From assembly GCA_963712825.1 (NCBI GenBank), contig CAVQJP010000025.1, positions 186,001 through 250,000 on the forward strand: a stretch of DNA of 64,000 nucleotides. Direction: 5' to 3'. The DNA comes from AP-15 sp963712825. Its GTDB lineage: Bacteria > Pseudomonadota > Alphaproteobacteria > ATCC43930 > CGMCC-115725. Of this stretch, positions 26,699 through 36,891 are shown piece after piece; the first letter of the stretch is position 1, and the number at the start of each line of letters is the position of its first letter. The translations under genes were made by a program, and so were the position numbers. The notes under the pieces were generated by a model. That model was not told the origin of the DNA and made no database searches. It saw nothing but the letters and a program-made list of their open reading frames with translations.

Positions 26699-28565
26699 TC
26701 CGGCGCCGGCGCAGCGCGTCGACGACCTGCTGGGCCGCCTCATCGGGCGGGACGTCAACCGTCATCAACCGCAATTCCGGCGCATCGGGCTCCTCATAGG
26801 GTGAATCGAGCCCGGTGAAATTGCCGATCCGCCCGGCTTGGGCCCGGGCGTAAAGGCCCTTGGGGTCGCGCCGGATGCATTCGGCGATCGGCGTGTCGAC
26901 AAAGATTTCGAGAAAGGCGGCGGGCTCGATCAGCTCCCGCACCATCCGGCGTTCGGCGCGGAACGGCGAGATAAACGAGCAGATCACGATCAGCCCGGCT
27001 TCGGCCATCAGCTTCGCAACCTCGCCGACGCGGCGGATGTTTTCGACGCGGTCGACATCGGTAAAGCCGAGATCGCGGTTCAGCCCATGGCGGACATTGT
27101 CGCCGTCGAGCAGCATCGTGTGATGGCCGGCGGCGAGCAGCTGCTTTTCGACGATGTCGGCGATCGTCGATTTGCCGGCGCCCGACAGCCCGGTCAGCCA
27201 CAACACTGCCGCGGTCTGGCCTTTGAGCGCGGCGCGCTCGTCGCGGCCGACGGTCAGTGCCTGCCAATGGATGTTGCTGGCGCGGCGCAGGCCAAAGGCG
27301 ATCATGCCGGCCCCGGCGGTCTCGTTGGTAAGCCGGTCGATCAGGATAAAGGCGCCGGTGTCGCGGTTATCGGCATAGGGGTCGAACGCGACGGGTGCGG
27401 CGGTCGACAGGTTGCAGAACCCGATATCGTTGAGCCCGAGGCTCCTTTCGGCGAGGTGCGCCAATGTGTCGACGTCGATCCGGTGCTTCAGCGCGGTGAT
27501 CGTCGCCGGCAGGGTGCGGGTGCCGATCTTCAACAGATACGAGCGGCCGGGGACCATCCGATGCTCGCTCATCCAGATCACATGCGCCGCGAACTGGTCG
27601 ACGAATTCGGGCGGGTCGCGCGGGTCGGCGAGCAGGTCGCCGCGCGCGATGTCGATCTCGTCGGCGAGCCTCAGGGTCACCGCGTCGCCGGCCCCGGCAT
27701 GGTCGAGCGCGCCGTCGAAGGTGACGATTTCCCGCACCCGCGTCGAGCGGCCGGAGCCGGCGACGAGGACGAGGTCGCCCGCCGCCACCGCCCCCGACAC
27801 GACGGTGCCGGAAAAGCCGCGGAACCCGGCATCGGGGCGGTTGACCCATTGCACCGGAAAGCGGAACCGCCGCGCGTCGCCGCCGCGCGCGATCTCGACC
27901 GTTTCCAGGTGCTCGAGCAAGGTCGGCCCTTGGTGCCAGGGCATGCACTCCGACCGCCGGGTGACGTTGTCGCCGGTCAGCGCCGAGAGCGGGATCGCCT
28001 GGATCTTGGGATCGCCCAGCCCCACCGCGAACTTTGCAAACTCGGCGGCAATGTCGAGAAAGCGGCGCTCGTCAAAGCCGACGAGATCCATCTTGTTGAC
28101 CGCGAGCACCAGATGCCGAATGCCGAGCAACGCGCAGATGAAGGCGTGGCGCCTGGTCTGGACGACAACCCCTTTGCGCGCGTCGACGAGGATTACAGCG
28201 AGCTCGCAGGTCGAGGCGCCGGTCGCCATGTTGCGGGTGTACTGCTCGTGGCCGGGCGTGTCGGCGACGACAAACGAGCGCGCCGGGGTGACAAAAAAGC
28301 GGTAGGCGACGTCGATCGTGATGCGCTGCTGGCGCTCGTCCTCGAGCCCGTCGAGCAGCAGCGAGAAGTCGATGCCGCCGCCGGTCGTGCCAAAGCGCCG
28401 CGACTCGCGCTCCAGCGCTTCGAGCTGGTCGTCAAAGATCAGCGCGCAGTCGTGCAGCAGCCGTCCGATCAGGGTCGACTTGCCGTCGTCGACCGACCCG
28501 CACGTCAAAAACCGCAGCAGGTCGCGATCGCGAGGGCGCCGGCTCGCCTCGCAGGCGATTGCCAT
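26691..28565 (-). CDS. cysNC: bifunctional sulfate adenylyltransferase subunit 1 / adenylylsulfate kinase
   Basis: A 624-residue fusion. The N-terminal CysN GTPase (about 1-430) has GSVDDGKSTL, DTPGHEQYTRNMATGAS and NKMDLV. The C-terminal CysC kinase (from about 440) has GLSGAGKST and DGDNVRHGLNRDLGF. Together with CysD it makes APS and then PAPS. Its ATG overlaps the cysD stop (ATGA at 28563-28567 on this strand). PAPS supports cysteine synthesis or sulfotransferases; location beside nucleotide-sugar genes allows sulfated polysaccharide, but no sulfotransferase is visible here. Confidence 0.95.
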   Translation of the reverse strand: MAIACEASRRPRDRDLLRFLTCGSVDDGKSTLIGRLLHDCALIFDDQLEALERESRRFGTTGGGIDFSLLLDGLEDERQQRITIDVAYRFFVTPARSFVVADTPGHEQYTRNMATGASTCELAVILVDARKGVVVQTRRHAFICALLGIRHLVLAVNKMDLVGFDERRFLDIAAEFAKFAVGLGDPKIQAIPLSALTGDNVTRRSECMPWHQGPTLLEHLETVEIARGGDARRFRFPVQWVNRPDAGFRGFSGTVVSGAVAAGDLVLVAGSGRSTRVREIVTFDGALDHAGAGDAVTLRLADEIDIARGDLLADPRDPPEFVDQFAAHVIWMSEHRMVPGRSYLLKIGTRTLPATITALKHRIDVDTLAHLAERSLGLNDIGFCNLSTAAPVAFDPYADNRDTGAFILIDRLTNETAGAGMIAFGLRRASNIHWQALTVGRDERAALKGQTAAVLWLTGLSGAGKSTIADIVEKQLLAAGHHTMLLDGDNVRHGLNRDLGFTDVDRVENIRRVGEVAKLMAEAGLIVICSFISPFRAERRMVRELIEPAAFLEIFVDTPIAECIRRDPKGLYARAQAGRIGNFTGLDSPYEEPDAPELRLMTVDVPPDEAAQQVVDALRRRRII

Positions 28566-29506
28566 CAGAAATAGCCCTCGCGCTTTTTGCGCTCCATTGC
28601 GGCGTCCTCGTCGCTGTCGATCAGGCGGCCCTGGCGCTCCGATTGCCGGGCTTCGCGCAGCTCGGCCAGGATCTCGGCCGGGTTGGCGGCCGCCGATTCG
28701 ACGGCACCGGTCAGCGGGTAGCAGCCGAGGGTGCGAAAGCGGACGAGCCGGTGCTGCGGCTCCTCGCCGGGCAGCAGCGGCAGCCGGTCGTCGTCGACCA
28801 TGATCCAGGCGCCGCCGCGCTCGACCACGGGCCGCAAGGCGGCGAAATACAACGGCACCACCGCGATTTGCTCGACCGCGATGTATTCCCAGACGTCATG
28901 CTCGGTCCAGTTCGACAACGGAAAAACGCGCATCGTCTCGTGCTCCCGCAGGCGGGTGTTGTAGAGCCGCCACAATTCGGGACGCTGGTTGCGCGGGTCC
29001 CAGCTGTGGTTGGCGCCGCGCAGCGAGAACACTCTTTCTTTTGCCCGGCTTTTCTCCTCGTCGCGGCGCGCCCCGCCAAAGGCGGCGTCAAATCCGTAAC
29101 TGTCGAGCGCCTGCTTCAGCGCCTCGGTTTTCATAACCGCGGTGTGCACCGCCGAGCCCGAGACGACCGGGTTGATGCCGCGGCGCACACCGTCCTCGTT
29201 GGTGTGGACGATCAGCTCGATCCCGAGGCGGCGTGCGGTCGCGTCGCGAAACGCGATCATCTCGCGAAACTTCCACAGGGTGTCGACGTGCAGCAGCGGA
29301 AAAGGCGGCTTGCCGGGAAAGAACGCCTTGCGCGCCAGATGCAGCATGACCGTCGAATCTTTGCCGATCGAATAGAGCATGACCGGCTTGCGGAACTCGG
29401 CCGCGACCTCGCGCATGATGCCGATCAACTCGGCTTGGAGCCGGCGCAGATGCGCCGGCAACCGGCGCAGGCTCGGCGAAGTCTCGGCTGCGGCGGACAC
29501 GGACAT
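28565..29506 (-). CDS. cysD: sulfate adenylyltransferase subunit 2
   Basis: A 313-residue PAPS-reductase-like ATP pyrophosphatase. The PP-loop is in MLYSIGKDSTVMLHLA, with HVDTLWKFREM, GARRDEEKSRAKER and the C-terminal RFRTLGCYPLTGA. It catalyses APS formation with the CysN half of the next protein. ATG 29506 is chosen, since the frame to 29575 lacks CysD homology. First gene of the cysD-cysNC operon; the promoter should lie in 29507-29675, opposite the HtrA-like gene end. Confidence 0.95.
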   Translation of the reverse strand: MSVSAAAETSPSLRRLPAHLRRLQAELIGIMREVAAEFRKPVMLYSIGKDSTVMLHLARKAFFPGKPPFPLLHVDTLWKFREMIAFRDATARRLGIELIVHTNEDGVRRGINPVVSGSAVHTAVMKTEALKQALDSYGFDAAFGGARRDEEKSRAKERVFSLRGANHSWDPRNQRPELWRLYNTRLREHETMRVFPLSNWTEHDVWEYIAVEQIAVVPLYFAALRPVVERGGAWIMVDDDRLPLLPGEEPQHRLVRFRTLGCYPLTGAVESAAANPAEILAELREARQSERQGRLIDSDEDAAMERKKREGYF

Positions 29507-29675
29507 TGTTTTCCTGAAACCGATTTCTGACCTGAGCCCGCCGACCCGGTTAAAGACCCGCGCCGCCGCTGTCAACCGCGCGGCGACCCCGCGCCAGCAG
29601 GTCGCACCTCCCGACGTGACTATCGGCGGCCAAACCTCAAGAGGCGGTTAAGCCGAACGGGTTCGGTTGCCGCGA

Positions 29676-30653
29676 TCAGTGCAGCTTGGGGCCTTTCAAA
29701 AACCGCGTCCGGTCGGCGGATTGCACGCGCACGGTCATGTTTGCGCCGTCGCGCGCCACGCGCAGCGGGATTTCGCTGCCGGCGGGGCCGCCTGCCCAGA
29801 CCCGGCGCCAGAAGCCGGCGAGGCTGCCGATCGAATCGTCGCCGACGGCGAGAATGCGGTCCCCGGCCTGCAGCCCGGCCTCGCTCGCCGGACCGCGGTC
29901 GGCGAGGCCGGCGACGACGATCGCGTCCTCGACCTCGGCGGCGTAGAGCCCGAGCCACGGACGCACCGGGCGGTTCGGGCGGCCATAGGTCAGCATGTCG
30001 TCGAGGATCGGCGGCAACAGGTCGATCGGCACCACCATGTTCACGTCGCGGCGCAGCTCGCGCCCGCTCGAATGCTGGACATGCAGCGAGCCGATGCCGA
30101 TCAGCCTGCCGTCGGCGCCGATCAGCGCCGCACCGCCCCAGAACGGGTGCGCCGGTGCGGTAAAGATCGCGCGGTCGAGCACGTACTCCCAATAGCCGGC
30201 AAATTCCTGCCGCGCCACGACGCGCGCCGAGATCGCATGGCGACGGCCGCCTTCGGCCGCCATGATCGCGCGGTCGCCGGCGCCGACCCGCATGCCGATG
30301 CCCATTTCCAAGGGCTCGACATTCAACCGGCCGAGCGCCTGGACGAGGCCAAAGCCGGTCTCCTGGTCGTAGGCGAGGACATGACCCGGCACCGCACCGC
30401 CGGCGGCGGTGGTCAGCCAAATGGTCTCGGCCTCGGTGACGAGGTAGCCGATCGTCAGAACGAGGCCGTCGCTGCGGATCAGCACGCCGCTGCCGGCGCG
30501 CTCGGTGCCGAGCGTCCCGGCGGTGAAGGCATCCTCCGGAACCGTCGCGCGCAAACCGAGCACGGCGCCCAATGCGCGATCCAGATCAAAGTTGCACTCG
30601 CCGGGCTTCGGCTGGATCTCGCCCGGGATTTCCCATTCTAGGTCTCGCGGCAT
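29676..30653 (-). CDS. HtrA/S1C-fold protein lacking the catalytic triad, with PDZ domain
   Basis: A 325-residue protein with the trypsin-like HtrA fold (about 25-210) and a C-terminal PDZ domain (about 225-310: WLGLYAAEVEDAIVVAGL, ASEAGLQAGDRILAVGD). The family motifs are present but all three catalytic positions are replaced. The TNAHVV-type site reads TIGYLV (Tyr at Y70), the TDLAL-type site reads TGFGLV (Gly at G100), and the GNSGGP-type site reads PFWGGA (Trp at W172). No signal peptide is evident, so it may be cytoplasmic. The frame is clean, implying a maintained pseudo-enzyme that binds peptides rather than cleaving them. Monocistronic, divergent from groESL. Confidence 0.78.
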   Translation of the reverse strand: MPRDLEWEIPGEIQPKPGECNFDLDRALGAVLGLRATVPEDAFTAGTLGTERAGSGVLIRSDGLVLTIGYLVTEAETIWLTTAAGGAVPGHVLAYDQETGFGLVQALGRLNVEPLEMGIGMRVGAGDRAIMAAEGGRRHAISARVVARQEFAGYWEYVLDRAIFTAPAHPFWGGAALIGADGRLIGIGSLHVQHSSGRELRRDVNMVVPIDLLPPILDDMLTYGRPNRPVRPWLGLYAAEVEDAIVVAGLADRGPASEAGLQAGDRILAVGDDSIGSLAGFWRRVWAGGPAGSEIPLRVARDGANMTVRVQSADRTRFLKGPKLH

Positions 30654-30790
30654 GGCGGCAACTCGTCAATGGCACCTGATCCAATCATAACCCGGAAAGA
30701 GTGCGCGTGGTTCGCATTCTTGTCAAAGCCGCGCCGCCGCTGCCGAGCGCCGGCGCGCTGTGCAATGCGCGGCACCTGCCGATCCTCGGG

Positions 30791-30819
30791 TTGACAAGCC
30801 GGAAGGCGGCCGTTATCTG
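30791..30819 (+). promoter_or_regulatory. groESL vegetative-type promoter
   Basis: A perfect -35 box TTGACA (30791-30796) is followed by a 17-bp spacer and TATCTG (30814-30819). It ends just before the CIRCE operator, the usual arrangement for HrcA-controlled groESL. Confidence 0.75.
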
Positions 30820-30820
30820 A

Positions 30821-30847
30821 GCAGCACTCTTGGGCAGAGAGTGCTAA
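30821..30847 (+). promoter_or_regulatory. CIRCE operator (HrcA-binding inverted repeat)
   Basis: The left arm gcagcactc (30821-30829; consensus TTAGCACTC with two changes at its outer end) and a perfect right arm gagtgctaa (30839-30847) are separated by exactly 9 bases, matching CIRCE. HrcA bound here would block the promoter immediately upstream; heat shock relieves this. Confidence 0.9.
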
Positions 30848-30877
30848 CGATTTGACATCAGGGTCGAGGAGGGTCTC

Positions 30878-31165
30878 ATGAAATTTCGTCCGCTGCACGA
30901 TCGGGTGGTGATCCGGCGCGTCGAGGAAGAAGAGAAGAGCAAGGGCGGCATCATCATTCCCGACACCGCCAAAGAAAAGCCGATGGAGGGAGAAGTCATC
31001 GCCGCCGGCCCAGGCGCGCGCGGCGAGGACGGCAAGGTTCAACCGCTCGACGTCAAGGCCGGCGACCGGGTGCTGTTCGGCAAATGGTCGGGCACCGAGG
31101 TCAAGCTCGACGGCGAAGAACTGATCATTATGAAAGAATCCGACATTATGGGCGTCATCGCCTGA
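30878..31165 (+). CDS. groES: co-chaperonin GroES
   Basis: A 95-residue GroES: MKFRPLHDRVVIRRVEEE at the start, the mobile-loop segment KGGIIIPDTAKEKP around residues 23-36, and the C-terminal ELIIMKESDIMGVI. It caps the GroEL ring during protein folding in the cytoplasm. The ribosome-binding site is gaggaggg (30867 onward). groEL follows after 13 bases. Promoter and CIRCE lie directly upstream. Confidence 0.97.
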   Translation: MKFRPLHDRVVIRRVEEEEKSKGGIIIPDTAKEKPMEGEVIAAGPGARGEDGKVQPLDVKAGDRVLFGKWSGTEVKLDGEELIIMKESDIMGVIA

Positions 31166-31178
31166 GGAGAATGAAAAC

Positions 31179-32816
<1,638 letters not shown>

Positions 32817-32846
32817 AGCCGCCGCACCCGTCGCTGAGCTAAGCGC

Positions 32847-32884
32847 CGTCCGCCCGCGTACCCCGCGGGCGGGCGGTTTTTTTT
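32847..32884 (+). terminator. intrinsic terminator of groESL
   Basis: The stem ccgcccgc / gcgggcgg with a short tacccc-type loop is followed by eight T residues (32877-32884). It is a textbook rho-independent signal. Confidence 0.9.
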
Positions 32885-33102
32885 GTGCGACACTTCGATT
32901 GCACCCCCTCCCGGAAACTTTTGAGGGCCGGCCGCTCCGGCCCGCGACGCATTGTCGCCGGACAGGTGCGAAACCGCGCGACACCTGATCCCGGGCTTGG
33001 CGGGCCAGGAACTCCGCTTCGACCGGGCCGTTCGAACAACCGTCGGTTAACCAGCACCTTTCGCGTTTCGGCATCGTCCCGCAGCGCCGGCCTACAAGAT
33101 CG

Positions 33103-35091
33103 ATGTTGGCGAAACGACCGCCTGTGTCGGATGCCGATCGCGCCGGCAAGCTCGGGGAATGCGAGGCGCTCACGCACGTTTGCACGTGCGACGGGTTGGT
33201 TTTGGACGAGTTCGGCTCGGCGGAGCGCCCCGGGCCAAAGCAGCGCGGCCGTCTGCGGGCCGGACCAGCTCTCCGAACAACCGGCCTGACGGCTCCCACA
33301 CCGGCTTTCCAACCGACAACGGAGGTCGCCCTGTCGCCGCCTGAATACGCCAGCCACGGGCCCGCCCGCTTCCTGCTGCACTACGTGCGCCGCCGGCTGG
33401 CGAGCCACGCCGTCGTTCTCGCCTCGGTGCTCGCCGCGGTCGGCTGCGCCATCGGCTCGCAATACGGGATCAAGAACCTGGTGGACGCGCTCGGATCGGG
33501 CGGCGCTGCCGGCGCCGGGCTGTGGTCGGCGGTCGCCCTGCTGCTGGTGCTTGTCGCCGGCGACAATCTGTTGTGGCGGCTTGGCGGCTGGGTTGCGGCC
33601 CGCGCCTTTGTCGCGGTCAGCGGCGACCTGCGGATCGACCTGTTCGACCACCTCTCCGGGCACAGCTCGCGCTATTTCACCGATCGTTTTCCGGGCGCTG
33701 TGGCGGGCCGGGTCACGACTGCCGCCAACGCCGCGTTCAGCCTGGAAAACGCGCTGGCCTGGACGACGCTGCCGCCGGCCGCCGCGGTCGTCAGCAGCAT
33801 TGCGGTGCTCGGCCTCGTCAACTGGCGCATGATGGCGGTGCTGTCGAGCCTCGCCGTGCTGATCGGCGCTGCAATTTGGCGGTTTGCCGCGCGCAGCCGT
33901 CATCTGCACGATCTCGTCGCGGCGCGCGCCGCCGTCGTGACCGGCGACCTGACCGACGTGGTCGCCAATATGGGTCTGGTCCGCGCTTTTGGCGCCGCCA
34001 GGCGCGAGCGCCGGCGGCTCTCCGGCACGATCGAGCATGAAATGTCGGCGCAGCAGGAAAGCCTGCGCTCGCTCGAACGGCTGCGGCTGTTTCATGCCGG
34101 GTGCGTTTTCCTTGTGACCGCGGGTGCCCTTGTCTGGTCGGTCTTGCTGTGGCGCGCCGGCGCGATCACCACCGGCGATGTCGTCCTGACGACGACCCTG
34201 GGCTTTACCGTGCTGCACGCCTCGCGCGACCTCGCGATGGCGATGGTCGATCTGGTGCAGCATTTCGCCAAGCTCGCCGAAGCGATCCGGGTGTTGTGCC
34301 TGCCGCACGAGATGACCGACGCACCCAACGCCAAGCCGCTGATCAACCTCGGCGGCTCGGTCACTTTTCTGAATGTCGGTTTCAGCTATCCCGACGACGC
34401 GCGCATCCTGCAGGATTTCACGCTGCATGTTCCAGCCGGGCAGAAGGTCGGGTTGGTCGGCCGCTCGGGCGCCGGCAAAAGCACCGTCCTCGCATTGCTG
34501 CAGCGGCTCTACGATCCCGAGCGCGGGCATGTGCTGATCGACGAGCAGGACATCGCCGAGGTCACCCAGGAAAGTCTGCGCGGTGCGCTTGCCGTCGTGC
34601 ATCAGGACGTTTCGCTGTTCCACCGTTCGGTGATCGAGAATTTGCGCTACGGCAAGCCGTCGGCGAGCGACGAGGAGGTGCAGCGCGCCGCCGCCGCCGC
34701 CCATTGCACCGAATTCGTCAGCCGGATGCCGCAGGGCTTTGACACGATGATCGGCGAGCGGGGGTTGAAGCTGTCGGGCGGCCAGCGCCAGCGGCTCGCG
34801 ATCGCCCGGGCGTTTTTGTGCGACGCGCCGATCGTGCTGCTCGACGAGGCGACATCGGCGCTCGACAGCGAATTGGAAGAGCTGGTTCAGGAGGCGCTGA
34901 CGCGGCTCGTCAACGGCCGCACCGTGATCGCCGTCGCCCATCGCCTGTCCACCCTCCACGCGTTCGACCGGGTCGTCGTGCTCGATCGCGGCATCATCAT
35001 CGAGGATGGGGCGCCGGGCGAATTGTTGCGGCGTCCAAGCGTCTACAGCCAGATGGACCAGCGCCAGCGCAGGTTGCCCGACCGGTCATGA
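33103..35091 (+). CDS. ABC exporter, fused membrane and ATPase domains
   Basis: An exporter half-transporter with membrane helices and then a C-terminal ATPase: Walker A GRSGAGKST, signature LSGGQRQR, Walker B IVLLDEATSALD, switch His in VAHRLST. The start is uncertain. The only in-frame ATG is 33103, giving 662 residues with a roughly 90-residue extension lacking family character. A CTG at 33331, five bases after a perfect GGAGG (33321-33325), would give 586 residues with the first helix near residue 25, which fits the family better. The stop overlaps the ATG of the PRC-barrel gene (ATGA, 35088-35091), so the two are coupled. Substrate unknown. Confidence 0.85.
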   Translation: MLAKRPPVSDADRAGKLGECEALTHVCTCDGLVLDEFGSAERPGPKQRGRLRAGPALRTTGLTAPTPAFQPTTEVALSPPEYASHGPARFLLHYVRRRLASHAVVLASVLAAVGCAIGSQYGIKNLVDALGSGGAAGAGLWSAVALLLVLVAGDNLLWRLGGWVAARAFVAVSGDLRIDLFDHLSGHSSRYFTDRFPGAVAGRVTTAANAAFSLENALAWTTLPPAAAVVSSIAVLGLVNWRMMAVLSSLAVLIGAAIWRFAARSRHLHDLVAARAAVVTGDLTDVVANMGLVRAFGAARRERRRLSGTIEHEMSAQQESLRSLERLRLFHAGCVFLVTAGALVWSVLLWRAGAITTGDVVLTTTLGFTVLHASRDLAMAMVDLVQHFAKLAEAIRVLCLPHEMTDAPNAKPLINLGGSVTFLNVGFSYPDDARILQDFTLHVPAGQKVGLVGRSGAGKSTVLALLQRLYDPERGHVLIDEQDIAEVTQESLRGALAVVHQDVSLFHRSVIENLRYGKPSASDEEVQRAAAAAHCTEFVSRMPQGFDTMIGERGLKLSGGQRQRLAIARAFLCDAPIVLLDEATSALDSELEELVQEALTRLVNGRTVIAVAHRLSTLHAFDRVVVLDRGIIIEDGAPGELLRRPSVYSQMDQRQRRLPDRS

Positions 35092-35612
35092 CGCGGCACA
35101 CCCGGTTTGGGCGGCCGGTGTTTATGACGGTCGCCGCAATCCTGCTGCTGGGCGGTGTCGCGGAAGTCCGCATCGCGACAGTGGCCGCCGCCGAAAGCGC
35201 GTCGCCGACTGGGCCCGGTGCGAAAAACACCGCCCCAACCCCCAAATCCGCCCCGCACGAGCCGGCGAGCCTCGAGCCGCTGACCGGTCGCGATTGCACC
35301 GGAGTGCTCGGCAAGAAAATCATCGGCCCGGACGGCAAGGAGCTCGGGCTTGTCGTCGACGTCCTCGTTGACGACCTCGGGCGTCCACGGGCCGCAATCA
35401 TCGATTTTGGCGGATTTCTCGGGGTCGGCAGCCGCAAGATCGCGGTCGACTGGCGCCTGTTGAAGCCGATCCCTGGACAGCCCGACTGGAAGCTGTCGCT
35501 GAACCTCGACCGCGCCGAAATACAGGGGGCGCCGGAATACAAGCCGGACGCGACTTCGAACAAAATGGTCGGCCCGGCGACGCCTGCGCCCCTGCCCGAT
35601 GCCGCCAAATGA
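35088..35612 (+). CDS. PRC-barrel domain periplasmic protein
   Basis: A 174-residue protein with an N-terminal hydrophobic signal/anchor (VFMTVAAILLLGGV) and an Ala/Pro/Ser linker. A PRC-barrel domain follows from about residue 68: LLGKKIIGPDGKELG-like strands, VVDVLVDDLGRPRAAIIDFGG, and the GSRKIAVDW end. PRC-barrel domains mediate protein association. The start overlaps the ABC exporter stop and its end overlaps the MFS start by 14 bases, so three genes form one operon. Function in export or envelope stability is inferred only from context. Confidence 0.8.
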   Translation: MTRHTRFGRPVFMTVAAILLLGGVAEVRIATVAAAESASPTGPGAKNTAPTPKSAPHEPASLEPLTGRDCTGVLGKKIIGPDGKELGLVVDVLVDDLGRPRAAIIDFGGFLGVGSRKIAVDWRLLKPIPGQPDWKLSLNLDRAEIQGAPEYKPDATSNKMVGPATPAPLPDAAK

Positions 35613-36882
35613 TCGGGGCGCGGCGGTGGGTAGAGCGGGCACACCACCGACCGGGCAACCCGCCGGGACGCCGGCCGAACGCTCTCTTGACTGGCTCAAC
35701 CTGTTTGTCGGCAACATCCAGACCGGCTTTGGGCCGTTTATCGCGGTCTACCTGACGACCCGCGGTTGGACCGAAACCTCGATCGGCCTGGCGCTGAGCC
35801 TCGGCACGGTCACGGCGATGGCGAGCCAGATCCCGGCCGGAGCGCTGGTCGACGCGATCCGCGCCAAGGCCTGGGTCGTGCTGCTCAGCATCTTTGCGTT
35901 CAGCGTCAGCGCGCTGTTGTTCGCGGTGCAACCGGCCCCGCTCGCGGTCTATGTCGCCGAAATCCTGCACAGCTTTTCGAGCTGCACGATCGGCCCGGCG
36001 ATCGCCGCGATCAGCCTGGCGGTGGCAGGGCCGGCGGTCCTCGGTCAGCGGTTTGGACGCAACGCCCGCTTTGCTGCGATCGGCAACGGAATCGGCGCGG
36101 TGCTGATGGGCGCCTGCGGCTATTACATCTCGGCGCGAGCGGTTTTTTTCCTGACCGCGGCGCTGACCTTGCCGGCCTTCTTCCCGCTGCGGCCGTTGGC
36201 GCGCCTCGATTATTCGATCCCTGCCGCGCCTGGCGGCAAGCCCCGGGCGGCCCGCGAACATCCGATCCGGGTGCTGGCCGACCGTAGGCTCGTGATCTTC
36301 GCCGGGTGCGCCATGCTGTTCACCCTCGGCAACGCCGCGATGCTGCCGCTGATCGGCAACACCTTGACCAAGACCGTCGGCGGCGCTGCAAATCTTGTCA
36401 TTGCCGCGTGCATCGTCGTGCCGCAGCTGGCCGTGGCGCTGCTCTCGCCGGCGATCGGCCGCCTCGCCGAAGCAAACGGCCGCCGTATGGTCCTGTTGCT
36501 GGGCTTGGTGACCTTGCCGGTCCGCGGGCTGGTGTTTGCCGCGGCGGCCTCGCCGGTTCCGATCGTATTGGTGCAGGCCCTCGACGGCATCGCCGGCGCC
36601 TGTCTTGGTGTCCTCGTTCCGCTGGTCACAAGCGACGTCGCCGGCCGCTCCGGACATTACAACCTCGCCCTCGGCTTTGTCGGCTTCGCGATCGGCATCG
36701 GCGCGACCGTCAGCACCGGGCTCGCCGGCTTGATCGGCGACCGTTACGGGCAGCCGGCCGCCTTTGCGAGCCTCGCCGCGTTCGGCCTTGCCGCCGTCGT
36801 CCTCGCTTTCGCCGCGATGCCGGAAACCAAGCCGTCGCCACCGCCGTCGCTCGCGGTCAGCCGGCGACCCTCGGGCGAATAG
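35599..36882 (+). CDS. MFS transporter
   Basis: A 427-residue major facilitator with about 12 hydrophobic segments. A polar N-terminus of roughly 30 residues precedes LDWLNLFVGNIQTGFGPFIAVYL; the loop 2-3 motif is degenerate (GALVDAIRAKAW). Overall it resembles efflux-type MFS proteins with no visible substrate-specific signature. Overlaps the preceding PRC-barrel gene and converges on the amidohydrolase gene with only 9 bases between stops. Confidence 0.85.
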   Translation: MPPNDRGAAVGRAGTPPTGQPAGTPAERSLDWLNLFVGNIQTGFGPFIAVYLTTRGWTETSIGLALSLGTVTAMASQIPAGALVDAIRAKAWVVLLSIFAFSVSALLFAVQPAPLAVYVAEILHSFSSCTIGPAIAAISLAVAGPAVLGQRFGRNARFAAIGNGIGAVLMGACGYYISARAVFFLTAALTLPAFFPLRPLARLDYSIPAAPGGKPRAAREHPIRVLADRRLVIFAGCAMLFTLGNAAMLPLIGNTLTKTVGGAANLVIAACIVVPQLAVALLSPAIGRLAEANGRRMVLLLGLVTLPVRGLVFAAAASPVPIVLVQALDGIAGACLGVLVPLVTSDVAGRSGHYNLALGFVGFAIGIGATVSTGLAGLIGDRYGQPAAFASLAAFGLAAVVLAFAAMPETKPSPPPSLAVSRRPSGE

Positions 36883-36891
36883 CGGCCGGCC

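Noticed and set aside
26838..28574. 578-residue plus-strand open frame over cysNC
   Set aside because: Antisense shadow; cysNC motifs are unambiguous.
32839..34959. 706-residue minus-strand open frame over the ABC exporter
   Set aside because: Shadow of the real plus-strand ABC gene whose Walker and signature motifs are intact.
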